A stretch of DNA of 64,000 bases from an uncultured Bacteroidales bacterium (GTDB taxonomy: Bacteria > Bacteroidota > Bacteroidia > Bacteroidales > UBA932): positions 1-64,000 of the forward strand of contig CALUPK010000005.1 in NCBI GenBank assembly GCA_944322575.1, read 5' to 3'. The notes under the pieces are model-generated. The model ran no database searches and had not been told where the DNA came from. It saw only the letters and a program-made list of their open reading frames with translations. Positions 26,435 through 34,351 of the stretch are shown here, piece by piece. The translations under genes and the position numbers were made by a program. The first letter of the stretch is position 1. Every line of letters begins with the position of its first letter.

Positions 26435-27778
26435 ATGATACTGATAATCGACGACGACGACGCCATAAGAGCATCCCTGACCTTCCTTCTGAAGCGCTCG
26501 GACCTGACCGCCAAGGCCGTCCCCGGTCCGAAGGAGGCCCTGGACGAGGTGCGGCTGCAGGAGCCTGAGCTGATCCTGATGGACATGAACTACTCCCTGT
26601 CCACTACCGGGGAGGAGGGGCTGGAGCTGCTGCGCAAGATCAAGATATTCGCCCCGGCGGCCCCCGTCATCCTCATGACGGCCTGGGGCAGCATCAGCCT
26701 CGCAGTGGAGGGCATGCGCCTCGGAGCCTTCGACTTCATCACCAAGCCCTGGGACAATATGGCCCTGATGGACCGCATCCGCACCGCCCTGCATCTGAAC
26801 TCCGACCGGCAGGAGGAAGAGGACATCACCGGCAGGGGCTTCGACAAGATCATCGGCAACAGCCCCCAGATCAAGGAGGTGCTGGACGCAGTGACCCGCG
26901 TGGCCCCCACCGGCGCCTCGGTGCTCATCACAGGCGAGAGCGGCACGGGCAAGGAGCTCATCGCGGAGGCCATCCACCTCAACTCCCCCCGCAGCAGCGG
27001 TCCCTTCGTCAAGGTCAATCTCGGCGGCCTGAGCTCCAATCTCTTCGACAGCGAGATGTTCGGGCACAAGAAGGGCGCCTTCACCGACGCCTGGACCGAC
27101 CGCAAGGGCCGGTTCGAACTGGCCGACAAGGGCACTATTTTCCTCGACGAGATAGGCGAGCTGGAGCCCGTCTGTCAAGTCAAGCTCCTGCGCGTGCTCC
27201 AGGACCGCACCTACGAGCCCTTAGGCGAGAGCATCCCCCGCCGCACTGACGTCCGGGTGGTCTCGGCTACCAACCGCGACCTGCAGGAGATGGTCCGTCA
27301 GGGCCTCTTCCGCGAGGACCTGTTCTACAGGCTCAACCTCATCCCCATACACCTGCCGCCGCTGAGGGAAAGGAGGGAGGACATCCCCCTTTTAGTGCAG
27401 TATTTTACCCGCAATGCCGGCAGCCGCGCCGCATTCTCCCCGGAGGCGATGGAATACCTCAGCCGCCTCCCCTATCCGGGCAATATCCGCGAGCTCAAGA
27501 ACATCGTCGAGCGTGCCCTCATCCTCGGCGGCAGCGGGACCATCTCCCGCGATGACGTGGTCCGCTGCACCGGCGCCCCCGACGAGCACGGCGCTGCCTC
27601 CGGAACAGCCGCCAAGGACTCAGACACCCCGGCCCAGACCCTCGAGGAGATGGAGAGGGACCGCATCCTCCGCACCCTGAGCGACTGCAACGGCAATGTC
27701 TCCCGCGCCGCCGCAGCCTTAGGCCTCACCCGGGCCTCCCTCTACCGCCGCATCGAAAAATTCAAAATCAACCTTTAG
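26435..27778 (+). CDS. NtrC-family response regulator (sigma-54-type)
   Basis: A 447-residue protein from ATG 26435. Receiver domain 1-115: acidic pocket Asp6-8, phosphoacceptor Asp50, Thr82 and Lys104. AAA+ domain about 135-370: Walker A GESGTGKE (167-174) and Walker [10 protein letters not shown] (about 234-242). The loop that contacts sigma-54 reads GAFTDA (214-219) instead of the canonical GAFTGA. A Fis-type HTH is at about 409-447. The histidine kinase starts 4 nt downstream. It should activate sigma-54 promoters when phosphorylated. The -7 box lies only 7 nt before the ATG. Confidence 0.94.
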   Translation: MILIIDDDDAIRASLTFLLKRSDLTAKAVPGPKEALDEVRLQEPELILMDMNYSLSTTGEEGLELLRKIKIFAPAAPVILMTAWGSISLAVEGMRLGAFDFITKPWDNMALMDRIRTALHLNSDRQEEEDITGRGFDKIIGNSPQIKEVLDAVTRVAPTGASVLITGESGTGKELIAEAIHLNSPRSSGPFVKVNLGGLSSNLFDSEMFGHKKGAFTDAWTDRKGRFELADKGTIFLDEIGELEPVCQVKLLRVLQDRTYEPLGESIPRRTDVRVVSATNRDLQEMVRQGLFREDLFYRLNLIPIHLPPLRERREDIPLLVQYFTRNAGSRAAFSPEAMEYLSRLPYPGNIRELKNIVERALILGGSGTISRDDVVRCTGAPDEHGAASGTAAKDSDTPAQTLEEMERDRILRTLSDCNGNVSRAAAALGLTRASLYRRIEKFKINL

Positions 27779-27782
27779 GACC

Positions 27783-29105
27783 ATGGGATCAAGAGGATAC
27801 TTCCGGCTCATAGCGGTGCTGCTCGTGGCGGTCGTGGCGGCCTCCATAGGATTTGCCCTCAAGATGGCGGACGAGGGGACGGGCAACTGGATATACGTCG
27901 CGGCGCAGGTGCTGCTGATAGCTGCCGTTGTCCTCTTAGTGATATTGTATCAAAAGACCATAAAGCCGCTGAACACCCTCTCCGGAGGTATCGACCTGAT
28001 CAAGGAGCAGGACTTCTCCACCCGCCTGAGACCCGTGGGGCAGAAGGACGCCGACCGCATCATAGAACTGTTCAACCGCATGAGCGACCGCCTGCACAAC
28101 GAGGAGCTGCGGATTCAGGAGCAGAACCACTTCCTCGACCAGCTCATCGCCGCCTCCCCGGCCGGGGTGCTGATCATGGACATCGGCCACCGCATCGACT
28201 CGTCCAACCCGGCATTGGACCGGATGCTCGGAGTCCGGAGCATTGAGCCTTACCGCGGACAGCTCCTGCAGGACAGCCCCCTGCCCCTGCTCAGACTGCT
28301 CGCCGGACTGCAGCCGGACGAGGGCCGCATCCTCCAGACCGACCCCCTGCACATCTACCGCTGCACCCTCTCGTCCTTCATGGACCGGGGCTTCCCCCAC
28401 CCTTTCTACATGGTCGAGCCCCTGACCGAAGAACTGTACGAGGCCGAGAAGAGGGGTTACAAGAAGGTCATCCGCGTCATCTCCCACGAGGTCAACAACA
28501 CCATGGCCGGCATCACCTCGGCCCTCTACGCCATACAGCAGACCTCCACTGACTCCGGGGACGGGGACACCGCCGCGATGCTGTCGATACTGCTCTCGCG
28601 GATAGACCGGATGAGCCGCTTCATCACCGACTACGCCTCGATGGCCAGGATTCCCGACCCGGTATGCAGGCCGGTGGACGCCTGTGCCTTCATGCGCCGC
28701 GTGCTGCCCTTCCTCGAGAGCCTCAGGGGCCAGAAACAGATAGCGTTCGTAACCGAGATAGATGAGAAGGCCGGAGAAGTGCCGATAGACCAGGTGCTGA
28801 TGGAGCAGGTGCTGACCAACATCGTCAAGAACGCGGTGGAGGCCTTCCCGGACGGTTCGCCCGACGCCCGCATCACCGTCACCGCCCGCCCCGGCTACTG
28901 GTGCGTGGCCGACAACGGAGCCCCCATCCCCGAGGAGACCGCCCGCCACCTCTTCACCCCCTTCTTCTCCACCAAGCCGGACGGCAAGGGCATAGGCCTG
29001 ATAGTCATCCACGAGATTCTGACCCGCTCAGGCATCCGTTTCAGCCTCGGCACCGGGGAGGACGGCGTCACACGTTTCGAAATGTTCTTCAAAACCGCTC
29101 AATAA
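27783..29105 (+). CDS. Membrane sensor histidine kinase, NtrB/AtoS-like
   Basis: A 440-residue kinase. Order: TM about 8-27, a short loop of about ten residues, TM about 37-56, HAMP-like region about 57-107, PAS-like region about 118-215, dimerisation and phosphoacceptor H-box VISHEVNNTMAG (His235), and an ATPase domain with N-box NIVKNAVEAF (about 346-355), DNGAP (377-381) and the glycine segment GKGIGLI (401-407). The loop is too short for a large extracellular sensor, so the signal is probably sensed in the membrane or by the PAS. It is 4 nt after its cognate regulator. Confidence 0.93.
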   Translation: MGSRGYFRLIAVLLVAVVAASIGFALKMADEGTGNWIYVAAQVLLIAAVVLLVILYQKTIKPLNTLSGGIDLIKEQDFSTRLRPVGQKDADRIIELFNRMSDRLHNEELRIQEQNHFLDQLIAASPAGVLIMDIGHRIDSSNPALDRMLGVRSIEPYRGQLLQDSPLPLLRLLAGLQPDEGRILQTDPLHIYRCTLSSFMDRGFPHPFYMVEPLTEELYEAEKRGYKKVIRVISHEVNNTMAGITSALYAIQQTSTDSGDGDTAAMLSILLSRIDRMSRFITDYASMARIPDPVCRPVDACAFMRRVLPFLESLRGQKQIAFVTEIDEKAGEVPIDQVLMEQVLTNIVKNAVEAFPDGSPDARITVTARPGYWCVADNGAPIPEETARHLFTPFFSTKPDGKGIGLIVIHEILTRSGIRFSLGTGEDGVTRFEMFFKTAQ

Positions 29106-29126
29106 TCCATTAATTTCATTTACCCT

Positions 29127-30215
29127 ATGAAACAATTACAATTCATCGCCGCTGCTGCCGCCCTGCTGATGGGCGCATGCGCCATGGCCTCCGCTCAGAC
29201 CAATGAGGAGCTGATGGAGGAAATTCAGGCCCTGAAAGCCCATAACGAGAGCCTGCAGCATACTTTTGACATGGTCATCAAGAATATCGACGACATCCTC
29301 TGGTACGAGAAGGTCGGGGACGTGGCCTACATCGACAAGGTGTACCTGACTGGCGAGCCCAAGGCCAGGCAGGGCAGCCCCACCTCGAGGGGATACAACA
29401 ACCCGTTCAAGTTCTGGAACTATGTCTTCATCCCCAAAACAGTGGACCCGAATAAGAAATATCCCCTTATCGTCTTTCCTCACAGCGGAGTTCACGCCGA
29501 CATGTCCACCTATTACGCCCACATCATCCGTGAGCTGATGGCGCAGGAGTATATCGTCATCGCGACCGAGTACCGCGGAAGTACGGGTTACGGTGAGGCC
29601 ATGTACAAGGCCATCGACTACGGCGGACTCGAGAACGCTGATGTGAAGGCCGGACGCGACTACATGATAGAGAACTACGATATCGTGGATCCCAACCGCG
29701 TGGGCATCATGGGATGGAGCCACGGCGGCATGATCACGCTGATGAACCTCTTCGAGTACCCGGACGCCTACAAGGTGGGCTATGCCGGTGTGCCGGTGTC
29801 GGACCTGATTTCGAGGATGGGCATAGCCGATGACGACTACAGGGCCCTGTTCTCAGCTCCATACCATATCGGGGCGACAGTCGAGGAGAACGTACAGGAG
29901 TACAAGCGCCGCTCCCCGGCCTGGAACACCCACAAGCTCAAGGCTCCCCTGCTCGTCTACTCCAACACGATAGACGATGACGTGGACGTGCTCGAGGTGG
30001 AGCACTTGATCAAGAGCCTGAAGGCCGACGGCAAGAAGTTCGAGTATAAGATTTACGAAGCTGCGGCCGGCGGACACTCCTTCGACCGTATCGACACCAA
30101 GGAGGCCACCGACATCCGCTTCACCGTCTACAAGTTCCTGGAGAAATACCTCAAGCCCAACAAGCCATTCAAGACCCCCGACGACATGCGCAAGGCGGCA
30201 TACCGCTTCAATTGA
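29127..30215 (+). CDS. Secreted alpha/beta hydrolase (S9 prolyl oligopeptidase-like)
   Basis: A 362-residue protein with a signal peptide (MKQLQFIAAAAALLMGACA, cleavage near ASAQ). The catalytic core shows TEYRGSTGYG (oxyanion region), GWSHGG around the nucleophile Ser, and a C-terminal GGHSFD with the His; an Asp in the DDDVDVLEVEH stretch would complete the triad. The lack of a propeller domain distinguishes it from full-length S9 peptidases. It is probably periplasmic. It lies 21 nt after the histidine kinase gene and may be cotranscribed, but no shared function can be shown. It is followed by a terminator at 30353-30391. Confidence 0.88.
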   Translation: MKQLQFIAAAAALLMGACAMASAQTNEELMEEIQALKAHNESLQHTFDMVIKNIDDILWYEKVGDVAYIDKVYLTGEPKARQGSPTSRGYNNPFKFWNYVFIPKTVDPNKKYPLIVFPHSGVHADMSTYYAHIIRELMAQEYIVIATEYRGSTGYGEAMYKAIDYGGLENADVKAGRDYMIENYDIVDPNRVGIMGWSHGGMITLMNLFEYPDAYKVGYAGVPVSDLISRMGIADDDYRALFSAPYHIGATVEENVQEYKRRSPAWNTHKLKAPLLVYSNTIDDDVDVLEVEHLIKSLKADGKKFEYKIYEAAAGGHSFDRIDTKEATDIRFTVYKFLEKYLKPNKPFKTPDDMRKAAYRFN

Positions 30216-30352
30216 TACGGGACTGCCCTGCCGATATTGGCTCCGAACTTGAGCGAAAGGTCCGCGTATGCATAATTGGCAGATGTCCTTAGGTATGTGG
30301 ATCCACCGGAGGAGACATTGAGCTCCAGAAGATATCTCTCACTGCCCAGCAA
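30216..30352 (-). pseudogene. Possible remnant of an outer-membrane beta-barrel gene
   Basis: The minus-strand frame reads RYLLELNVSSGGSTYLRTSA and then a YADLSLKFGANIGR ending. Alternating hydrophobic and polar residues resemble strands of an outer-membrane or autotransporter barrel, and the sequence differs from its surroundings in lacking a start and upstream gene. The segment is short (about 45 residues), so this is weak. The hairpin at 30353-30391 follows it immediately upstream on that strand. Confidence 0.25.
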
Positions 30353-30391
30353 AAAGGCCGTTTTATAAACACACTTACAAAAACGGCCTTT
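30353..30391. terminator. Hairpin terminator between the hydrolase and the peptide island
   Basis: Twelve-bp arms AAAGGCCGTTTT (30353-30364) and AAAACGGCCTTT (30380-30391) enclose a 15-nt loop. T-rich ends on both strands suit termination of the plus-strand hydrolase and of the minus-strand island. The rest of 30392-30444 holds no gene. Confidence 0.8.
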
Positions 30392-30444
30392 AATTTGATT
30401 GCATATGACATACTCTCTTATTGCTACGTAGCCGAACTTGCTTT

Positions 30445-31032
30445 TTAATCGTCTAATACATTTTTAGAATTATGAAAAAAAACATCATACGCATCTTTGC
30501 TCATTCCTGAAAAGGGTAAAATCACATTCTTTATCAGCAAATTCTCACTTAACAAGAATAATGATTGGCTTGACAATTCTATTTCTAATAGGTCATTCTG
30601 TAATGAAAAACACTCAGCATCAGAGAACACCTCATTCCTAAAATTCAACTCTCTTAATGAAATATCTTTAAATATAACCTTAAGCGGGAGTCTATTTCCA
30701 ATACACTCTCTAAACGAGTCGATTATATCCTCAACACAAATAGAACAAAAATCTTCTGACAACACTAATATAAATGTGGGCTCATGAATCTCTCTGGACA
30801 ATAACAAACTATTCCCATCTATATCCATACAGACCATTTCAGGCATCTTGCTCAACAGAAGTTTGTTCGTACTGTAAATAATCTTTTCCGAAGAGACTGC
30901 AATACTATCGTTGCCAACCTTGCCATTACTATTTTTCGCCACTTTTCGAACAGTTGCAACTGAGACAACTGTTATAACAAACATGACTGACATCAATATT
31001 ATTGATGAAACATAAAATACTGAGTTTTTCAT
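30445..31032 (-). CDS. Membrane-anchored thioredoxin-like protein with a CxxC motif
   Basis: A 195-residue protein with a single N-terminal TM (about 5-27) and an exported domain. The segment FILVLSEDFCSICVEDIIDS (Cys96, Cys99) fits the beta-strand and CxxC helix of a thioredoxin-like (TlpA/ResA-type) fold. The cis-proline cannot be identified with confidence. It is the last gene of a minus-strand operon, 22 nt after two Cys-rich peptides, so it may form or edit their disulfides. That role is inference from the context. The domain call is moderate. Confidence 0.6.
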   Translation of the reverse strand: MKNSVFYVSSIILMSVMFVITVVSVATVRKVAKNSNGKVGNDSIAVSSEKIIYSTNKLLLSKMPEMVCMDIDGNSLLLSREIHEPTFILVLSEDFCSICVEDIIDSFRECIGNRLPLKVIFKDISLRELNFRNEVFSDAECFSLQNDLLEIELSSQSLFLLSENLLIKNVILPFSGMSKDAYDVFFHNSKNVLDD

Positions 31033-31054
31033 CTAAAACCTTTCAATTTGAATA

Positions 31055-31309
31055 TTAATACGGCTGTTCTCTTACACAGTGACATCCTTTCAAAGTACAG
31101 CATGCATAGTAACCAGGATTACATCCGACTTCGCAAGAGAAGCCACCACCTGTTTCAACTATGGCCACATCAGTAGAAATAGCACATGAATTCGCTCCCG
31201 CTCCTCCAGCTTTGCAATAATTATTACTTGATGCGTATGCCGGTATAAATAAGAACGCAGCAGCTACTAAAGTGAGTGAAAAAATAACACTTGTTAAAAA
31301 ATACTTCAT
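31055..31309 (-). CDS. Secreted Cys-rich peptide B
   Basis: An 84-residue precursor. The signal peptide runs to PAYA (cleavage near residue 26), leaving about 58 residues. Eight cysteines (32, 42, 59, 63, 70, 71, 76, 78) have the spacing C-x9-C-x16-C-x3-C-x6-CC-x4-C-x-C. Its paralog 23 nt upstream has exactly this spacing, as well as the shared pieces G-G-x-G-[AS]-N-x-C-[AS]-I-[NS]-T and ACCTL-x-GC-x-C. I do not recognise a named family; it resembles the short exported peptides that accompany propeller lipoproteins in Bacteroides, but lacks a NVEALA motif. Function unknown. Confidence 0.85.
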   Translation of the reverse strand: MKYFLTSVIFSLTLVAAAFLFIPAYASSNNYCKAGGAGANSCAISTDVAIVETGGGFSCEVGCNPGYYACCTLKGCHCVREQPY

Positions 31310-31332
31310 AGGACTAACTTTTTAACTTTTTA

Positions 31333-31587
31333 TTAAAAGAAATACGCGCATATACATCCATTTAAGGTGCAACACGCATAGGCATTAGGAGGGCAGCATA
31401 TACCACAAGATACAGATTCCCCGATTTCCACAACATCACTTTCGGTATTGATTGAACATTGATTCGAACCAGGGCCACCTGAAAGACACAAAAGTGTAGG
31501 GAATGCGTGTGATTTAACTGCGAATAGAGAGTAACTAAGTGCGGCTACGACTAGTACGGTGCTAAATAACAATAAACTCTTTTTCAT
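31333..31587 (-). CDS. Secreted Cys-rich peptide A
   Basis: An 84-residue precursor with a signal peptide (hydrophobic 5-23, cleavage near KSHA, residue 28), leaving about 56 residues. It has nine cysteines (34, 44, 61, 64, 65, 72, 73, 78, 80). Eight share the spacing of peptide B; Cys64 is extra. The core pieces SGGPGSNQC and CCTLNGCIC are nearly shared. Its ATG lies 2 nt past the stop of the upstream propeller gene, so it is translated from the same transcript. Four to five possible disulfides in so short a peptide suggest a stable secreted molecule. Confidence 0.85.
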   Translation of the reverse strand: MKKSLLLFSTVLVVAALSYSLFAVKSHAFPTLLCLSGGPGSNQCSINTESDVVEIGESVSCGICCPPNAYACCTLNGCICAYFF

Positions 31588-31589
31588 AT

Positions 31590-32675
31590 TTATAATTTAT
31601 TTAAGACTATTTTATATATGCTTGGATTTGCATCCTCTTCAGAGTCTGAAGGTGATGCCACAATATTAATGCTGTTTTGCGAAGACCCGAAAATATACTG
31701 AATCACAGCAGGTGTCCCATCAGCATGTTTGAAGGCATATAACTCCGGCTTATCTGCTCTTAAATCGTATCTTAGCAAAATACTCTTTCCTGCTGCGTGA
31801 AGCAGAGAGAAAATAAAACCACCGTCTTCCGATATATACGAACGCACATGAAGTATACGGAACTCTTTAGGATTTTCGATAATATATGGCAAAATCCTGC
31901 TGTACGATCCACGGGCCTCCTGGGGAAATGCACTCTCTCCCCAATCAAACGAAAACCTTGGCGTTATGCGTCCATCTTTTATCATGTGGATGGTATCACT
32001 GGCAAGAGTACTGTGATATACCGCATCTCCTGACGAGGTAAAAGGAGAACTGATGCGCCACCCGCCTGATGGTAGGACTGCAAAAGAGGTGTCTACCACA
32101 TTCCACGCTTTGTCATACAATGTCAACACCGGTGTCGTCACACCTGGAGTACCATTATAAAGATTCTGAGCATAAACATAATCAGGGAATTCCGTATCTG
32201 CATACAGCAATGCTACTGGACGGGGAATATTGGCCGGAAGCTCTTTGGATTCTATAAACCGGAAACTATTCCCACTATTAACATACATATCTATCTTACG
32301 GCTCGAACTCAATATTGCTATAGTATCGCCAACAACGTACACACTCTGAATATCCAAGTGCTCTCCTGGCCCACGTCCATATCTACCGATATCACATAGA
32401 TAATTTCCATCTCTTTCAAAACACAACAAACGGCGTGTAGTCTGAATCAGCCACTTATCACCGTAAGCAAAAACAGCGGAGACGGAACCGACAATGCTGC
32501 TTTTAGAAAACTCCAATTCTATCTTGGAATAATCTTCCAACTTCAAATATTGGATATCGCTTTCTTTCTTGTCTACATTAAGAATACGACATCCCTTTTC
32601 ACTATAGTGTGCGCATGATGCCACGCATACACATAGCATCGCAAACTTCAATGCATACATAATTGATGTCTTCAT
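31590..32675 (-). CDS. 6-bladed beta-propeller lipoprotein (peptide island, second)
   Basis: A 361-residue lipoprotein (CVASC, Cys21). It shows GRYGRGPGEHLDIQS, the G-x-G-P-G-E marker of Bacteroidota propellers, and ends with EEDANPSIYKIVLNKL, the closing strand motif also found in its upstream neighbour (DNPTIYLVNI). The overlap of 4 nt with the upstream gene couples the two. It is probably displayed at the cell surface or in the periplasm, next to the secreted Cys-rich peptides encoded just downstream. Ligand unknown. Confidence 0.82.
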   Translation of the reverse strand: MKTSIMYALKFAMLCVCVASCAHYSEKGCRILNVDKKESDIQYLKLEDYSKIELEFSKSSIVGSVSAVFAYGDKWLIQTTRRLLCFERDGNYLCDIGRYGRGPGEHLDIQSVYVVGDTIAILSSSRKIDMYVNSGNSFRFIESKELPANIPRPVALLYADTEFPDYVYAQNLYNGTPGVTTPVLTLYDKAWNVVDTSFAVLPSGGWRISSPFTSSGDAVYHSTLASDTIHMIKDGRITPRFSFDWGESAFPQEARGSYSRILPYIIENPKEFRILHVRSYISEDGGFIFSLLHAAGKSILLRYDLRADKPELYAFKHADGTPAVIQYIFGSSQNSINIVASPSDSEEDANPSIYKIVLNKL

Positions 32676-33736
32676 ATCATATCTATCAAGCGTTCTATAT
32701 TGACTAAATATATTGTTGGGTTATCCAATGTATTTTCATCTGGAAGTACTGACAGTGCCAACTGATTATCGTCAATAATACTCAGAGATGTTACAATCAA
32801 CTGACGTCCGCCTTCATCCAACGTCCTAAACACTATATACTCCCCACTATTTTTATCAAGCAATAAGATCAATGGTATTCTCTCGTAGCTTACTTTTATT
32901 ACATAATACTCCTTATAACAAAGGACAAATGTAGGAATGGCTATACCTTCCGGGAATGTACTTAAGAATTTATATTTATCTTCCACACTAGCATACCTTC
33001 GTGGTATCATACTCCCTTTGAAATACAGTTCGGAACCTTCATCTATTCTGTCATGATGAAAGTTAAAAATCGTATAGTTTAAGAAATCAGTAAAACAAAC
33101 TCCGTATTGATTAATAGAAAATGGGCTCGTGTAATACCTGCCTCCCAAAGGAATACTATTCGCAGACGAAACTATATGATTAAAATCCCGATCATATATA
33201 CTCAAAGATGGCACAACACCTCCTATTCCGTGATATGTATTATGCGTTATGTACCTATCTGAGAAATTATCACTGGTCACCAGCAAGGTAAACATCAATG
33301 TATCCGGAACATACGATGTCTTTGTATGTGTAAAGACACTATCTTTGAAAATATAATGCTGTATAGATTTGCTCCCATTCGAATATATCGACACAGTGTC
33401 TTCACAGACATAATACGATGATATCCCAATATATTCACCAGGCCCTCTTCCTTTCTGCCCCACAGAAGCAAGATAATTGCCTTCTTTACTAAAATAACAT
33501 ATTTTCTCCCGTCCTCGCACCAAATATCCAGCTCTATAATTTACAATATCCTGTACCGAATACAACCTTGCCTCAATATCTGTCTCTAAATGCAATTTTT
33601 TTACACTTTCATTATCATCTAGTATCAAGTTTTTAACATGATCAGGCAAATCAATGACATATCTGCATTTTGGAGTCCTTGGAGAGCATGACACCAAAAC
33701 GACAAGAAAAAGAATGGAGACAGGTATTTTTCTCAT
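32672..33736 (-). CDS. 6-bladed beta-propeller lipoprotein (peptide island, first)
   Basis: A propeller lipoprotein of 354 residues from ATG 33736, which gives a compact signal (MRKIPVSILFLVVLVSC). An in-frame ATG at 33769 would overlap the DUF3244 gene by 4 nt and add 11 residues; the translated order would support coupling, so either is possible. KGRGPGEYIGI is the family marker and DNPTIYLVNI the closing strand. It pairs with the propeller downstream. Both are AT-rich relative to the window's first 30 kb. Function unknown. Confidence 0.82.
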   Translation of the reverse strand: MRKIPVSILFLVVLVSCSPRTPKCRYVIDLPDHVKNLILDDNESVKKLHLETDIEARLYSVQDIVNYRAGYLVRGREKICYFSKEGNYLASVGQKGRGPGEYIGISSYYVCEDTVSIYSNGSKSIQHYIFKDSVFTHTKTSYVPDTLMFTLLVTSDNFSDRYITHNTYHGIGGVVPSLSIYDRDFNHIVSSANSIPLGGRYYTSPFSINQYGVCFTDFLNYTIFNFHHDRIDEGSELYFKGSMIPRRYASVEDKYKFLSTFPEGIAIPTFVLCYKEYYVIKVSYERIPLILLLDKNSGEYIVFRTLDEGGRQLIVTSLSIIDDNQLALSVLPDENTLDNPTIYLVNIERLIDMI

Positions 33737-33765
33737 TTTGATACTATTTATACTATCTATATATG

Positions 33766-34134
33766 TCATTTACTAAAATAACCTTCATATTCGCCTCCAG
33801 GCCCGTCAAGGACAAGGCGGAACAGGCCTTCTCCAATGCCGGAGAGGTCGTAACTGTACTCCATGCCGTCTGCCGGCAGGGTGGAAGTGTAGACGGTGAC
33901 ACCTAAAGCATCTTCTACTAAAAGAGAATATATCGCACTGCCGTCATATATTGACAATATTAACAAATCTCCTAAAATTGAAGCATCAGGAGTTTCGGAC
34001 ACTGAGCGTGTTATTATATCCGTGACCCGATAAATTTCAATAACATCGGCATCATCAGGATGTGATGATGCAGCACTCGGAAAAATTACTGCAGACAATA
34101 GGATGAGAACGGTAACAAATAATACTTTTTTCAT
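33766..34134 (-). CDS. DUF3244 secreted protein
   Basis: A 122-residue protein with a Sec signal peptide (hydrophobic 4-20, cleavage near AASS). The second half has beta-rich sequence ending in LSGIGEGLFRLVLDGPGGEY, the conserved end of DUF3244, a small immunoglobulin-like sandwich found in Bacteroidales. It is the first gene of the peptide-island operon, 24 nt from a good -7 box, and runs into the next gene with no spacer or a 4-nt overlap. Function unknown. Confidence 0.8.
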   Translation of the reverse strand: MKKVLFVTVLILLSAVIFPSAASSHPDDADVIEIYRVTDIITRSVSETPDASILGDLLILSIYDGSAIYSLLVEDALGVTVYTSTLPADGMEYSYDLSGIGEGLFRLVLDGPGGEYEGYFSK

Positions 34135-34157
34135 ATTGGGTTTTTATTGATTTTTTG

Positions 34158-34189
34158 CAAAACTAGTATCCGGCATCATCATATACAAA
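34158..34189 (-). promoter_or_regulatory. Promoter of the peptide-island operon
   Basis: On the minus strand TTTG (34186-34189), a 20-bp spacer and TAGTTTTG (34158-34165) match the Bacteroidota -33/-7 promoter closely. The DUF3244 ATG at 34134 is 23 nt after it. Confidence 0.78.
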
Positions 34190-34224
34190 TTCAGCATCTT
34201 ATCTAGGCGCAAAACACCTATTGA

Positions 34225-34251
34225 TTATAAGACATTTACATCATATAAGAC
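34225..34251. repeat. Direct repeats upstream of the peptide-island promoter
   Basis: TTATAAGAC (34225-34233) and ATATAAGAC (34243-34251) share ATAAGAC with an 18-bp period. They lie about 35-60 bp upstream of the -33 element on the minus strand, where an activator could bind. Confidence 0.5.
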
Positions 34252-34277
34252 TTAGCGATAAAAAAACCGTTGCAAAC

Positions 34278-34351
34278 AATACCTGAATGAGGTTTTCAAT
34301 TAGCTCGGTAAGATATTTCCATTGCTGCTCAATTTGTAAAATTCAGGTATT
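34278..34351. repeat. Inverted repeat spanning the end of the TPR-HTH regulator gene
   Basis: AATACCTGAAT (34278-34288) and ATTCAGGTATT (34341-34351) are exact reverse complements separated by 52 nt. The second arm lies inside the C-terminal codons of the regulator gene (stop at 34329). It may form a long hairpin at the 3' end of that mRNA. Confidence 0.45.

Noticed and set aside
27936..29012. A long minus-strand open frame opposite the histidine kinase
   Set aside because: It has no recognisable fold, is Gly/Val/Glu-rich and mirrors a well-supported kinase gene.
31055..31587. NVEALA-family peptides or class II bacteriocins with a double-Gly leader
   Set aside because: No NVEALA motif and no GG cleavage site; both precursors have Sec-type signal peptides.
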